Assembly: GCF_002165135.1 (NCBI RefSeq) | Contig: NZ_NFZQ01000013.1 | Span: 87,830 to 151,829, forward strand | Direction: 5' to 3' | Length of the DNA: 64,000 nucleotides | Source: Pseudomonas sp. SID14000 | Lineage (GTDB): Bacteria; Pseudomonadota; Gammaproteobacteria; Pseudomonadales; Pseudomonadaceae | In this document: positions 8,581 through 17,312 of the stretch, piece by piece | How positions within the stretch are numbered: the stretch's first letter is position 1 | Layout of the letters: each line of letters opens with the position of its first letter | Position numbers and translations under genes: made by a program | The notes under the pieces: generated by a model | The model's database searches: none | What the model was told of the DNA's origin: nothing | The model's input: only the letters and a program-made list of their open reading frames with translations

Positions 8581-10728
8581 TCACAGTTCAAACTCGGCCG
8601 CCAGCGCCGCACGCACGCAATACAGCACGCCCTCTGGCACCCGGCCCCCGAACAGCGGCGCAATCGCCGACACCGGTGGCAGCTCGCCCTCGCCATCGAG
8701 GAAGGCATCCTGCACTTCCATCAAAAGGTCTTCCGGAAGGTCCAAGGCCTGCTCCAGGCTCAGTTCCTGGCGCCCCAGCGCCTCGGCCAGCAGGCTGTAA
8801 ACGTTTTTCTCGCTGCAGTTAAGTTGCCCGGCGATCTGCGCCGGGGTCATGCCGGCGCGAGCCAGGCTGACCAGTTCGTGGCGCAGGTCGAGCACCACTT
8901 TCGGCGCCTCGTCGGTGCCGCCGCTATTGTTCAGCACTTCGAGGAAGGCCTGGCCATAACGCTCCAGCTTGCGCGCGCCCACGCCACTGACCTGGGCCAT
9001 GTCGCTGAGGCTGACTGGCTGGCTGCGCAGCATCTCCAGCAGCGTCGAGTCGGGGAAGATGACGTAGGGCGGCACACTGTGCTCCTCGGCCAACTTGCGT
9101 CGCAGGGTTCGCAGTGCTTCCCACAGCTCGCGCTCTTCGGCACGCACCAGTTGGCTGGCCGGGCTGCCACCACCGGACGACGAGGCCTTGGCGGTGGTCT
9201 GTGGCTTGAGGTCACGGCGCAGCTGCAAGGTCACCTCGCCACGCAGCAGCGGCCGGCAGCTGTCGGACAGGCGCAGGCCGCCGTAACCCTCCAGGTCGAT
9301 GTCGACCAGGCCGCGCGCCACCAGCTGGCGGAACAGCGAACGCCACTCGACCTCGGTCAGGCCCTTGCCGACGCCAAACACCGAGAGCTTCTCGTGGCCG
9401 AAATTGCGCACCTTCTCGGTGTCCTTGCCCAGCAGCACGTCGACCAGGTGACCGACGCCGTAGCGCTGGCCGGTGCGAAACACCGCCGAAAGCGCCTGAC
9501 GGGCCGGCTCGGTGGCGTCCCAGGTCTGCACCTGGTCGACACAGTTGTCGCAGTGCCCGCATGGCTGCTCGAGGATTTCGTCGAAATAGGCCAGCAGCGA
9601 CTGGCGGCGGCAGCGGGTTTCTTCGCACAGGGCCAGCATGGCGTCGAGCTTGTGCTGCTCGATGCGCTTGTGGCGCTCGTCACCTTCGGAGTTCTGCAGC
9701 ATCTGCTTGAGCATCACCATATCCTGCAGGCCGTAGGCCATCCAGGCATCGGACGGCAGGCCGTCACGGCCGGCACGGCCGGTCTCCTGGTAGTACGCCT
9801 CGAGCGACTTGGGCAGGTCGAGGTGGGCGACAAAGCGTACGTTGGGCTTGTCGATTCCCATGCCGAAGGCGATGGTGGCGACCATGATCAGCCCTTCCTC
9901 ATTGAGGAAGCGGTGCTGGTTGGCCGCGCGCGTCTCGGCAGCCAGGCCAGCGTGATACGGCAGCGCCGGGAAGCCCTGGTCACAGAGGAAGGCGGCGGTT
10001 TCGTCGACCTTCTTGCGTGACAGGCAATAGACGATGCCGGCGTTGCCGCGGCGCTCGCCGAGGAAGGCCATCAGCTGCTTGCGCGGCGCCTCCTTGGGCA
10101 CGATGCGATAGAAGATGTTGGGCCGGTCGAAGCTCGACAGGAAGCGCTCGGCGCCTTGCAGGTGCAGACGCTGGACGATCTCTTCGCGGGTGCGCATGTC
10201 GGCGGTGGCGGTCAGCGCGATGCGCGGCACATGCGGGAACAGCTCGGCCAGCTGGCCCAGTTGCAGGTATTCGGGACGGAAATCGTGGCCCCATTGCGAC
10301 ACGCAATGGGCCTCGTCGATGGCGAACAGCGAGATATCCAGATCGCGCAGGAAGTCGAGCATGCGCGGCTGCACCAGGCGCTCCGGCGCCAGGTACAGCA
10401 TCTTCACTTCGCCACGGCGCAGGCGCCCGGCCAGGTCACGCTGCTGCTCCGGCGTCAGCGTGGAGTTCAGCGCGGCGGCCGGCACGCCCAGTTCGTCGAG
10501 CGTGGCGACCTGGTCGTCCATCAGCGCGATCAGTGGCGAGACCACCACCGTCAGGCCCGGGCGCAACAGCCCCGGCACCTGGAAACACAACGACTTGCCG
10601 CCGCCGGTGGGCATCAGCACCAGGGCATCGCCGCCATTGGCCACGCAGTCGATGATCGCTGCCTGGCGCCCGCGGAAACTGTCGTAGCCGAAGACGTCCT
10701 TGAGAACGCGCTGAGCCTGTTCGAGCAT
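8581..10728 (-). CDS. recQ: ATP-dependent DNA helicase RecQ
   Basis: A 715-residue 3'-5' DNA helicase for recombination and fork repair. Walker A MPTGGGKSLC and DEAH box FAIDEAHC lie in the first RecA lobe; GMGIDKPNVRFV and ETGRAGRDG in the second. The zinc site CRRQSLLAYF...CGHCDNC follows, then the winged helix, an HRDC domain (about residues 520-590) and an extra C-terminal helix-turn-helix-like region of about 110 residues, as in other pseudomonad RecQ. The ATG at 10728 (MLEQAQRVL) has GGAG eight bases upstream. It is divergent from the yecA-like gene. No LexA box was recognised in the 246-bp upstream gap. Confidence 0.95.
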   Translation of the reverse strand: MLEQAQRVLKDVFGYDSFRGRQAAIIDCVANGGDALVLMPTGGGKSLCFQVPGLLRPGLTVVVSPLIALMDDQVATLDELGVPAAALNSTLTPEQQRDLAGRLRRGEVKMLYLAPERLVQPRMLDFLRDLDISLFAIDEAHCVSQWGHDFRPEYLQLGQLAELFPHVPRIALTATADMRTREEIVQRLHLQGAERFLSSFDRPNIFYRIVPKEAPRKQLMAFLGERRGNAGIVYCLSRKKVDETAAFLCDQGFPALPYHAGLAAETRAANQHRFLNEEGLIMVATIAFGMGIDKPNVRFVAHLDLPKSLEAYYQETGRAGRDGLPSDAWMAYGLQDMVMLKQMLQNSEGDERHKRIEQHKLDAMLALCEETRCRRQSLLAYFDEILEQPCGHCDNCVDQVQTWDATEPARQALSAVFRTGQRYGVGHLVDVLLGKDTEKVRNFGHEKLSVFGVGKGLTEVEWRSLFRQLVARGLVDIDLEGYGGLRLSDSCRPLLRGEVTLQLRRDLKPQTTAKASSSGGGSPASQLVRAEERELWEALRTLRRKLAEEHSVPPYVIFPDSTLLEMLRSQPVSLSDMAQVSGVGARKLERYGQAFLEVLNNSGGTDEAPKVVLDLRHELVSLARAGMTPAQIAGQLNCSEKNVYSLLAEALGRQELSLEQALDLPEDLLMEVQDAFLDGEGELPPVSAIAPLFGGRVPEGVLYCVRAALAAEFEL

Positions 10729-10974
10729 GTGCAACTCCACAAATCGCCGTACCATCCTGGATACAGGCTGGACGAAAAACCCGCCCCGCACACGCCAAAT
10801 GCGTAAGCGGTTTTTGCCAGGCAGCCGGCAAAACCTGCCCCTGGATGAAAAATCGCGGAGTATACCGCAGCACCGCCCAGCGCAGGGCACCACAGCGATA
10901 GACGTTCCCTTTGCCCCGCTGCCGTCGCAAGGTGCTAGAATTCGTTATCGTTTATTCCCCAAGGTAGCCCTGTA

Positions 10975-11562
10975 ATGTCCTTCGCCGAGCAACTGACCCG
11001 CCTGCAAGCCTTCCTCGACGCCGACGAGCTGCACGAAGAAGCGCTGGACTATGTCGCCGCCCACGGCTACCTCACCGCTCTGTCGATCAATGCCGAGGAA
11101 GTGCCCGAACGCGAGTGGATCGACGCCCTGTTCGCCGAAGAGCCGCACTACGCCAGCGACGCTCAGCGCACCGAGATCGAGGCCACCCTGGTGGCGCTCA
11201 AGGCGCACATCGCACGCCAGCTGGCCAGCGACGACGAGTTCGAGCTGCCATGCGATCTCGACCTGACCGACGAGCCGGACGATTCCGACTTGCGCGGCTG
11301 GTGCATCGGCTTCATGGAAGGCGTATTCCTGCGTGAAGAGGCCTGGTTCGAGAACGCCGAGGAAGAAGTCAGCGAGATGCTGTTGCCGATCATGGTCGGC
11401 TCGGGCCTGTTCGACGAGCAGCCAGAGTTCGCCGACATCGCCAGCAATGCCAACCTGCAGGACGACATGATCGTACAGATCCCCGAAGCGCTGACTGCGC
11501 TGTTCCTGCTGCTGCACGCCCCTGACGAAAAGCCGGCGCTGCTAAAGCCACGCCACCACTAA
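10975..11562 (+). CDS. YecA/YgfB (UPF0149) family protein
   Basis: A 195-residue acidic protein of the UPF0149 family. The typical centre is visible: LRGWCIGFMEGVFLREEAW near residues 110-125, and further the LPIMVGSGLFDE block. It lacks the C-terminal SEC-C zinc motif of longer YecA proteins, ending instead in KPALLKPRHH. The related YgfB of P. aeruginosa modulates stress-gene expression, but this subgroup is uncharacterised. The ATG at 10975 follows aaggtagccctgta, a usable ribosome binding site. It probably forms an operon with the next gene, whose start is eight bases beyond its stop. Divergent from recQ. Confidence 0.82.
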   Translation: MSFAEQLTRLQAFLDADELHEEALDYVAAHGYLTALSINAEEVPEREWIDALFAEEPHYASDAQRTEIEATLVALKAHIARQLASDDEFELPCDLDLTDEPDDSDLRGWCIGFMEGVFLREEAWFENAEEEVSEMLLPIMVGSGLFDEQPEFADIASNANLQDDMIVQIPEALTALFLLLHAPDEKPALLKPRHH

Positions 11563-11569
11563 GTCGCCT

Positions 11570-11935
11570 GTGCGCTACCTGCTGCTGGCCACCGGCTGGC
11601 TCAGCGTCGCGTTGGGGGTGTTGGGGATTTTCCTGCCGGTATTGCCCACCACCCCGTTCCTGCTATTGGCGGCAGCTTGCTTTGCCCGCAGCTCGCCGCG
11701 CTTTCACCACTGGCTGGTCCATCACCCCAAGCTCGGGCCATGGATCCGTGACTACCTCAGTGGTGAAGGCATCCCCCTCAAAGGCAAGGTCTACGCCATC
11801 GGCCTGATGTGGGCCAGCATCGGCCTGTCGTGCTATCTGGTGCCCCTGTTCTGGGCACGCACCTTCATGTTGACCAGCGCCGTACTGGTGAGCCTGTACA
11901 TTCTCAGTCAGAAAACCCTGCACAAGCCAAAGTGA
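11570..11935 (+). CDS. YbaN/DUF454 family inner-membrane protein
   Basis: A 121-residue membrane protein of the DUF454 (YbaN) family. The N-terminal part GVLGIFLPVLPTTPFLLLAAACFARSSPRF is the family signature, giving one long hydrophobic hairpin; two further membrane segments follow at about 75-115. The start is GTG at 11570, supported by the conserved MRYLLLATGWLS N-terminus. It sits eight bases after the yecA-like gene and is probably cotranscribed with it. No function is established for the family; a role in the inner membrane is all that can be said. Confidence 0.83.
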   Translation: MRYLLLATGWLSVALGVLGIFLPVLPTTPFLLLAAACFARSSPRFHHWLVHHPKLGPWIRDYLSGEGIPLKGKVYAIGLMWASIGLSCYLVPLFWARTFMLTSAVLVSLYILSQKTLHKPK

Positions 11936-12247
11936 CAATATTTTGTCGCCAGATATCAATTTCGCCTAACTGACATCTCCCTTAGCCGAAATAATTCTGG
12001 AACCGTTCGTAAGCCTTGTATTCATTAGCTTTAAAGGCTTTTCGAGGTGCTCTTTTCCATGCTTTTTCCGCTGTCACATTAGACATTTTATGTCTTATAT
12101 GGCAATTTGATATGAAGAAATCTTCTTATCTATCGCGTTGAATGTACTTAGCTGTGTTGTTAAAAACCTGCAACACTATACGCGATAACTTTATCGTCAT
12201 TTTTTTGGCGAGCAGCAGGATCAATTCCAGGATCAGGGAGATGTACC
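11936..12247. other. AT-rich promoter region upstream of the TolC-family gene
   Basis: 312 bp with no gene. Base composition is clearly more AT-rich than elsewhere (for example gacattttatgtcttatatggc and ttaaaaacctgcaacactatacgcgataac), which suggests an extended promoter or regulator-binding region for the secretion channel gene. I cannot assign a specific site. The GGGAG at 12235-12239 is the ribosome binding site of the next gene. Confidence 0.5.
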
Positions 12248-13606
12248 ATGCGCGTTTTGAACCCCATCACCAGTGCATTACTGTTGGCCCTGGCGAGTGC
12301 CAACGTACAGGCGATGTCGATCACCGAGGCGGTCCAGAGCGCCGTGGACTACCATCCGCAAGTCAGCTCCAACCGCAACAGCAAGCTGTCGGCCGATGAA
12401 GATGTGAAGTTTGCGCGTGGTGGCTACTACCCTTCCGTGGATTTGGTCGCTGGCTATGGCCGCCAGCGTTCGGACAACACCACTACTCGTGCCGAGGGCA
12501 ACCATAACAAGGAAACCCTCAATTACACCCAGTCCGAGCTGCGCCTGCGGCAGATGATCTTCGACGGTTTCAACACCTCGAATGAAGTGGGCCGCACCGA
12601 AGCGGTCTCCACTTCCCGCGCCTACTACACCCAGGCCGTTGCCCAGGATGTCGCCCTGCGTGCAGTCGAGGTGTATCTGGAAGTGCTCAAGCGCCGTGAA
12701 CTGGTGACCCTGGCCAGGAACAACCTGCAAGCCCACCTGCGGGTCAACGACCAGATCGGCCTGCGCAACGAGCGCGGCGTCGGCAGCACCGCCGACCTTG
12801 ACCAGTCCCGCGCACGTCGCGCCCTGGCGGAAAACAACCTGGACACCGCCGAAGTCGACCTGGCCGATGCCGAGGCCAACTTCTTCAGCGTCGTCGGCCG
12901 TATGCCGGACGAGCTGGAAAGCCCGCAGACCATCAAGGGCGAGGTGCCTGGCACCCTAGATGAGGCCCGTGACGGCATGCGCCAGAACAACCCGTACATC
13001 AAGTCTGCCCAGGCTGACGTGAATGCTGCCGAGCAGCAGTACGAAGTGGCCAAATCGACCTTCTACCCACGCTTCGACGCCATTCTGGCCACAGGTGCCA
13101 ACAACAACACCGGCGGCGAGAAAGGCCACAACAACAACGACTGGCAAGCCGGCGTGGAGATGAACTACAACCTGTTCCGCGGCGGCAGCGACAAGGCTCG
13201 CCTGCAGTCCGACGCGCACAAGATCAACCAGGCCCTGGACATCCGCAACAATGCCCTGCGTGAACTGACCGAAAACCTGAGCCTGGCGTGGAACGCCATG
13301 AACAACGCCAGCAAGCAGCTGCCAACTGCGCGTGAATACGCCGAGACCACCAAGCGCGTGCGTGCCGCCTACCAGGACCAGTTCGGCCTGGGCCAGCGTA
13401 CCCTGCTGGACGTGCTGGACAGTGAGAACGAGCTGTACAACGCCGACCGCCGCTACACCGAAGTGCGTTACACCGAGGAGTTCTCGCGTTACCGCGTGCT
13501 GGCGACCATGGGCGAGCTGCTGAGCAAGCAACGTATTTCGCTGCCGCCGGAAGCGCTGGCGACCACCGAAGTACGCACCGAGGCGCGTTTGCCTGAGATG
13601 CGTTGA
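12248..13606 (+). CDS. lapE: TolC-family outer-membrane secretion channel (LapE/AggA-like)
   Basis: A 452-residue outer-membrane factor of the type I secretion type. A signal peptide (ITSALLLALASANVQA) precedes two OEP repeats at about residues 25-215 and 240-425, with long coiled-coil helices, and the conserved FGLGQRTLLDVLDSENELY in the second. It resembles AggA/LapE, the channel that secretes the giant adhesin LapA in P. putida and P. fluorescens; the lapA-B-C genes are elsewhere, which matches the separate lapE locus I recall in KT2440. The ATG at 12248 has GGGAG upstream. Family is certain; the LapA link is by similarity. Confidence 0.8.
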   Translation: MRVLNPITSALLLALASANVQAMSITEAVQSAVDYHPQVSSNRNSKLSADEDVKFARGGYYPSVDLVAGYGRQRSDNTTTRAEGNHNKETLNYTQSELRLRQMIFDGFNTSNEVGRTEAVSTSRAYYTQAVAQDVALRAVEVYLEVLKRRELVTLARNNLQAHLRVNDQIGLRNERGVGSTADLDQSRARRALAENNLDTAEVDLADAEANFFSVVGRMPDELESPQTIKGEVPGTLDEARDGMRQNNPYIKSAQADVNAAEQQYEVAKSTFYPRFDAILATGANNNTGGEKGHNNNDWQAGVEMNYNLFRGGSDKARLQSDAHKINQALDIRNNALRELTENLSLAWNAMNNASKQLPTAREYAETTKRVRAAYQDQFGLGQRTLLDVLDSENELYNADRRYTEVRYTEEFSRYRVLATMGELLSKQRISLPPEALATTEVRTEARLPEMR

Positions 13607-13620
13607 TCGGGTTCGAGGTA

Positions 13621-13731
13621 GCCGGGGCCGCTTTGCGGCCCTTTCGCGACACAAGGCCGCTCCCACAGGTAAGCGCGCAGTTCAAACTGTAGGAGCAGCC
13701 TTGTGCTGCGAATGGGCTGCAAAGCAGCCCC
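13621..13731. repeat. Mixed REP pair between lapE-like and DTW genes
   Basis: A ggccgctttgcggcc...cacaaggccgctcccacagg copy (13625-13669) and an inverted tgtaggagcagccttgtgctgcg copy (13688-13731). The two halves belong to two REP subtypes. Each also carries its own short hairpin. It lies between convergent genes and is likely a transcription terminator for both. Confidence 0.82.
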
Positions 13732-13737
13732 CTGCCC

Positions 13738-14337
13738 TCACTCGCTACCATGATTACGCTGAAACGTCTCCACGCCCATGGCCCTGATCTGCCCTTCGAT
13801 CAACGCCTCGAACGGCGCCAGCAACGCATCGAAGCAGGCCGGTTGCTCAAGCGCATTAAGCGCTCCCACCACCGCCTCGATAGTCGATAACGCCCCCGCC
13901 TCCGGCGCCTTGCGTAACCGGTAGCGTGAAGGCGCGACAGCCCCCAGCGTCACCCGCGGCAACGTCTCCAGCAACGGGTTCAGGTACAGCAGCTTGCGCG
14001 CCTTGCGCCAGGTGCCGTCAGGCACGATCAGCAACAAGGGTTTGTCTTCAGCCTCGTCATAAGCCGCCAACACCTGGGCATCGTCGCCCGGAAACAGCAG
14101 CGCCGGACGGTAGCCGGGGATGGCCAGCAATTCGTTCAGGTCATCGAATACCTCGCCTACCCGCAACTCGGCATTATTCAGGCCAAGAGCGGCCAGGCGG
14201 GCGGTGTTCAGGGCATGGGCGGTTTCACTGGGGTGCTGCAGCAGGATGACGCGGGTGCGGCTGTCGAGCGCGGGGATCAGTGAGCATAGGCAATGGTCGA
14301 GCGGGCGCTGGCAGCGCGCGCAGCGGGGTCTGGGCAT
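13738..14337 (-). CDS. DTW-domain protein, tRNA-uridine aminocarboxypropyltransferase family
   Basis: A 199-residue member of the DTW family. E. coli TapT and TuaA of this family transfer an aminocarboxypropyl group from SAM to tRNA uridine (acp3U). The N-terminal zinc-type cysteines are CARCQRPLDHCLC. The signature is VPDGTWRKARKL near residue 118, preceded by LLFPGDDAQ; the conserved HPSETAHALNT lies near residue 40. I start at ATG 14337 (MPRPRCARC), directly before the zinc motif; the open frame upstream runs through a REP. The transferase activity is from the family, the exact tRNA position is not known here. Confidence 0.85.
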   Translation of the reverse strand: MPRPRCARCQRPLDHCLCSLIPALDSRTRVILLQHPSETAHALNTARLAALGLNNAELRVGEVFDDLNELLAIPGYRPALLFPGDDAQVLAAYDEAEDKPLLLIVPDGTWRKARKLLYLNPLLETLPRVTLGAVAPSRYRLRKAPEAGALSTIEAVVGALNALEQPACFDALLAPFEALIEGQIRAMGVETFQRNHGSE

Positions 14338-14375
14338 GGGGTTCTCCTTGGCGGGAACAGTTTGCCACAGAACCG

Positions 14376-14480
14376 GGGCCCGCTTTGCGGGCCATTCGCA
14401 GCACAAGGCTGCTCCTACACGGGATCGGGTTGCCTTTGCAGGAGCAGCCTTGCGCTGCGAAAGGGGCGCAAGGCGGCCCC
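14376..14480. repeat. REP pair between DTW gene and aer-like gene
   Basis: ggggcccgctttgcgggcc with cagcacaaggctgctcctaca (14376-14420), and inverted gcaggagcagccttgcgctgcgaaag with a GC-rich end (14438-14480). It probably terminates the aer-like transcript coming from the right. Confidence 0.82.
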
Positions 14481-14487
14481 GGCAATC

Positions 14488-16053
14488 TCAACGGTTGAAC
14501 CGCTCCGCCAGGCTATGCAGGTACTCGGCCATGCGCTCCAGGTCCTGGCTGATTTCCGCGCCCTGCCTGGCCTGCCCGGCACTCTGATCGCACAGATGGG
14601 CAATCCTCACGATCTGCTGGTTGATGTCCTCGGCCACATGGCTCTGCTGCTCCGACGCCGTCGCCATCTGCTGGCTCATGCCGGTGATGCGGCTGACCGC
14701 CTGGGCAATCCCGCTCAACGCCGCCTGCACCGCCTCGACACTGTGCACGCTGTCCCGCGAGATCTGCTCACCACGGTTCGCCGTACTGACCGCACGCTCT
14801 GCCCCGGCGCGCAACGAGGCGATGATGTGATGGATTTCGTCGGTAGAGGCGCGAGTGCGCTGGGCCAACGAACGCACTTCATCCGCCACCACGGCAAACC
14901 CGCGCCCCTGTTCGCCGGCGCGTGCCGCTTCAATGGCGGCATTAAGCGCCAGCAGGTTGGTCTGCTCGGCGATCGAGGTGATCACATCGACCACGCTGCC
15001 GATCGACTGGGTCTGCTCGGCCAACGCGTTCACCGCCTGGCCAATGTCATTGACTGCATCGCTCATGCTACCCATGGCTTTCAGGCTCTGCAGGGCCAGC
15101 TCGCTGCCCTGCTGCGCCAGCTGGTCGGCATCGCCCGCTGCGTGCGCCGTGCTCTGCACGTTGTGGGTAACCTCCTGGATGGTCGCCGCCATCTGCGCAA
15201 TGGCGGTAGCGGACTGATCGGTCTCGTTGCGCTGGCGGTCGAGCATCTGTGCCTGGGCATCGGACAACTCGGACGACTGCGCCGCCCGTGACTTCACGCC
15301 GACCCCGGCATCCACCAGGCGGGTCAAGGCCGTTTGCAGGCGTGCTTCCTCACTGATGATGGCCAGGTCGAGCTGGCCTTGCAGGCCCGGGTTGTCGCTG
15401 TAGGTCAGCGCCACCAGCGGGCTGGTGAAGGCCTTGGGGTGCTCTGCAAGGGTGCGCCGGACAGCCTGGTTCTGCCGGTGCTCGACCAGGTACCAGGCCA
15501 GCAGCAGGCTGGCCATCAATACCCCGAGCGCCGCGTAAGGCGGCAGCCACAGATAGCCCACAGCCGACAGCAGGCCTGCGCCGATCAATGGCCAGCCGTG
15601 GCCCAAGCCACGCCCCAGGCGGGCCGCCCACGGCACCGGCGCGCGGCCGGCCCGCAAACGCGTGTACAACGCCTCGGCGCGGCGGATCTGCTCGCGCGTG
15701 GGCACCGAGCGCACAGACTCGTAGCCACTGATGCGGCCCTGCTCGTAGATGGCCGTGACATAGGCACTGACCCAGTAGTAGTCACCGTTCTTCGCCCGGT
15801 TCTTGACCACACCCATCCACGGTTTGCCCTGTTTGATGGTTTCCCACATGTGGCCGAACACCGCCGGCGGCATGTCCGGATGGCGCACCAGGTTGTGAGG
15901 CTGGCCGACCAGCTCGTCGTAGGTGAACCCGCTGATCGCCACGAACGCGTCGTTGCAGTAGGTGATGCGGCTGTTGAGGTCAGTGGTGGAAATCAGGCGT
16001 TGATCGTTGGGAAAGGTTCTTTCGCGCTCAGTGACGGGCAAATTCATGCGCAT
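14488..16053 (-). CDS. aer: PAS-domain methyl-accepting chemoreceptor, Aer-like
   Basis: A 521-residue energy-taxis type receptor. A PAS domain covers residues about 15-120 (STTDLNSRITYCNDAFVAISG... KNRAKNGDYYWVSAY). Two hydrophobic segments near 165-215 anchor it without a periplasmic ligand domain, as in Aer. The signalling domain, about 260-521, has the invariant hairpin tip EQTNLLALNAAIEAARAGE and the following GRGFAVVADEVR. KT2440 has three Aer proteins and this location fits, from memory, the third (PP_4521). Start at 16053 has AAGG at -13 to -10. A FliA-type promoter lies upstream. It is next to gbuR/gbuA, the place occupied by bdlA in P. aeruginosa. Confidence 0.88.
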   Translation of the reverse strand: MRMNLPVTERERTFPNDQRLISTTDLNSRITYCNDAFVAISGFTYDELVGQPHNLVRHPDMPPAVFGHMWETIKQGKPWMGVVKNRAKNGDYYWVSAYVTAIYEQGRISGYESVRSVPTREQIRRAEALYTRLRAGRAPVPWAARLGRGLGHGWPLIGAGLLSAVGYLWLPPYAALGVLMASLLLAWYLVEHRQNQAVRRTLAEHPKAFTSPLVALTYSDNPGLQGQLDLAIISEEARLQTALTRLVDAGVGVKSRAAQSSELSDAQAQMLDRQRNETDQSATAIAQMAATIQEVTHNVQSTAHAAGDADQLAQQGSELALQSLKAMGSMSDAVNDIGQAVNALAEQTQSIGSVVDVITSIAEQTNLLALNAAIEAARAGEQGRGFAVVADEVRSLAQRTRASTDEIHHIIASLRAGAERAVSTANRGEQISRDSVHSVEAVQAALSGIAQAVSRITGMSQQMATASEQQSHVAEDINQQIVRIAHLCDQSAGQARQGAEISQDLERMAEYLHSLAERFNR

Positions 16054-16131
16054 CTTGGGCAATCCTTGCAGGATTAAAGGGAGATAGTCATCAGCACACA
16101 CTGATGTGATATATAGCAGTACGCCATTATG

Positions 16132-16158
16132 TTGTCGGTCAACAGCGCCAATAATTTA
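16132..16158 (-). promoter_or_regulatory. FliA (sigma-28) promoter of the aer-like gene
   Basis: Read on the minus strand: TAAATTAT, 11 bases, ACCGACAA. The consensus is TAAAGTTT-N11-GCCGATAA, so the spacing is exact and 12 of 16 positions agree. It lies 79 bases upstream of the start codon. Chemotaxis receptor genes are commonly FliA-dependent. Confidence 0.72.
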
Positions 16159-16193
16159 GCGCACGCCGACGAAATACAGGTCTGCGCTATACC

Positions 16194-17087
16194 TCAGCCC
16201 ACGTTGAGCTGGCTTTTGAGCAAGTCGCGAAAGGTCTGGATCAACGGCTCACGACTGCGCCCGCGGCGAATGATCAGCGAAAACGGCGCCTGGTAACCGA
16301 AGGTCGACGGCGACAGCACGCGCAAGTCGCCCTTGTCGACCCAGGCCTGGGCATAGTGCTCGGGCAGGTAGCCGATGTAGGCCCCGGAGAGAATCAGGAT
16401 CAACTGCGCCTCCATGCTCTCCACTGTCGCCGCGCTGTGCTTGAAGCCATGCCGGGCCAGCTCGGCCTGGCTCCAGTAGCCACGCCCGACCATGCGCTGC
16501 TGGGTCACCACTTGCTCGGGGATGCGCCGTTCGGCATACAACGGGTGGCGGCTGCTGCAGTACAGCCAATGCTGCTCACGGTACAGCGGCTGGTAGAGCA
16601 GCCCGCTCATGCGCGAGGAAAACGCCCCAATGGCCAGGTCCAGGCGGTTGTCCTGCACGCCCAGTTGCAGCTCGTAAGGGCTGGACACCGACAGGTGCAG
16701 GTGTACCGCCGGGTGTTCCTGGCTATAGGCGCCGATGGCTTCAGCCAGCGGCAAGGCCCGGTCGCCGACCGTAGAGTCGATCACGCCGAGGTTGAGGGTA
16801 CCGCGCAACTCGCCCTTGAGGGCAGCCGCGTATTGTTCGAAACCGTCCAGCTCGGCCAGCAGACGCAGGGTTTCCTGGTGAAACAGCTCGCCCTTGCTGG
16901 TCAGGCTGAAACCGCCACGGCCGCGGTGGCACAGCACGATCCCCAAGGCGCCTTCCAGTTGGCTCATGTAGGTACTGATAGCCGAGGTCGACAGGTTCAG
17001 CTCACGCTGGGCGTTGGCGAAGCCCTGGTGGCGCACCACGCTGACGAAGATGCGCAGCAGTTTCAGGTCGGGCAGGGTCGAGGCCAT
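16194..17087 (-). CDS. gbuR: LysR-family regulator GbuR
   Basis: A 297-residue LysR-type regulator. The N-terminal helix-turn-helix is LLRIFVSVVRHQGFANAQRELNLSTSAISTYMSQLE (residues 8-43), followed by a periplasmic-binding-protein-like effector domain. It is divergent from gbuA with a palindrome between them, the same order as P. aeruginosa gbuR-gbuA, where GbuR activates gbuA in response to 4-guanidinobutyrate. I use ATG 17087 (MASTLPDLK); a TTG six codons earlier is in frame but less likely. The assignment depends on similarity plus synteny, both good. Confidence 0.85.
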   Translation of the reverse strand: MASTLPDLKLLRIFVSVVRHQGFANAQRELNLSTSAISTYMSQLEGALGIVLCHRGRGGFSLTSKGELFHQETLRLLAELDGFEQYAAALKGELRGTLNLGVIDSTVGDRALPLAEAIGAYSQEHPAVHLHLSVSSPYELQLGVQDNRLDLAIGAFSSRMSGLLYQPLYREQHWLYCSSRHPLYAERRIPEQVVTQQRMVGRGYWSQAELARHGFKHSAATVESMEAQLILILSGAYIGYLPEHYAQAWVDKGDLRVLSPSTFGYQAPFSLIIRRGRSREPLIQTFRDLLKSQLNVG

Positions 17088-17141
17088 GGTGCAACGGTTC
17101 CGCAAGGGTATTTGCCCGCAGTCTAACCGCTCTGCCGGCCT

Positions 17142-17165
17142 TTAGTTCAGAAATTCCTGAACTAA
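17142..17165. promoter_or_regulatory. Palindromic operator in the gbuR-gbuA gap
   Basis: TTAGTTCAG-aaattc-CTGAACTAA: 9-bp perfect arms and a 6-bp spacer. It contains a T-N11-A LysR-type core and lies 54 bases upstream of gbuR and 147 bases upstream of the gbuA start. It is the obvious candidate for GbuR binding. Confidence 0.7.
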
Positions 17166-17312
17166 GTATTTGCCGGTAGCGATTCTTCCCCGGCGCTACC
17201 TTCAGCAGACTTGGCCGAAATGTCCCTGCCCGCCGGCAAGACCACACCTGAAAGGCGCGCGGCGGCACAGGTTCGAACAAACAGAACAATCGACCGACTG
17301 ATGAGGCCCACC

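Noticed and set aside
10729..10974. LexA box upstream of recQ
   Set aside because: No sequence near CTG-N10-CAG with the right AT-rich centre was found.
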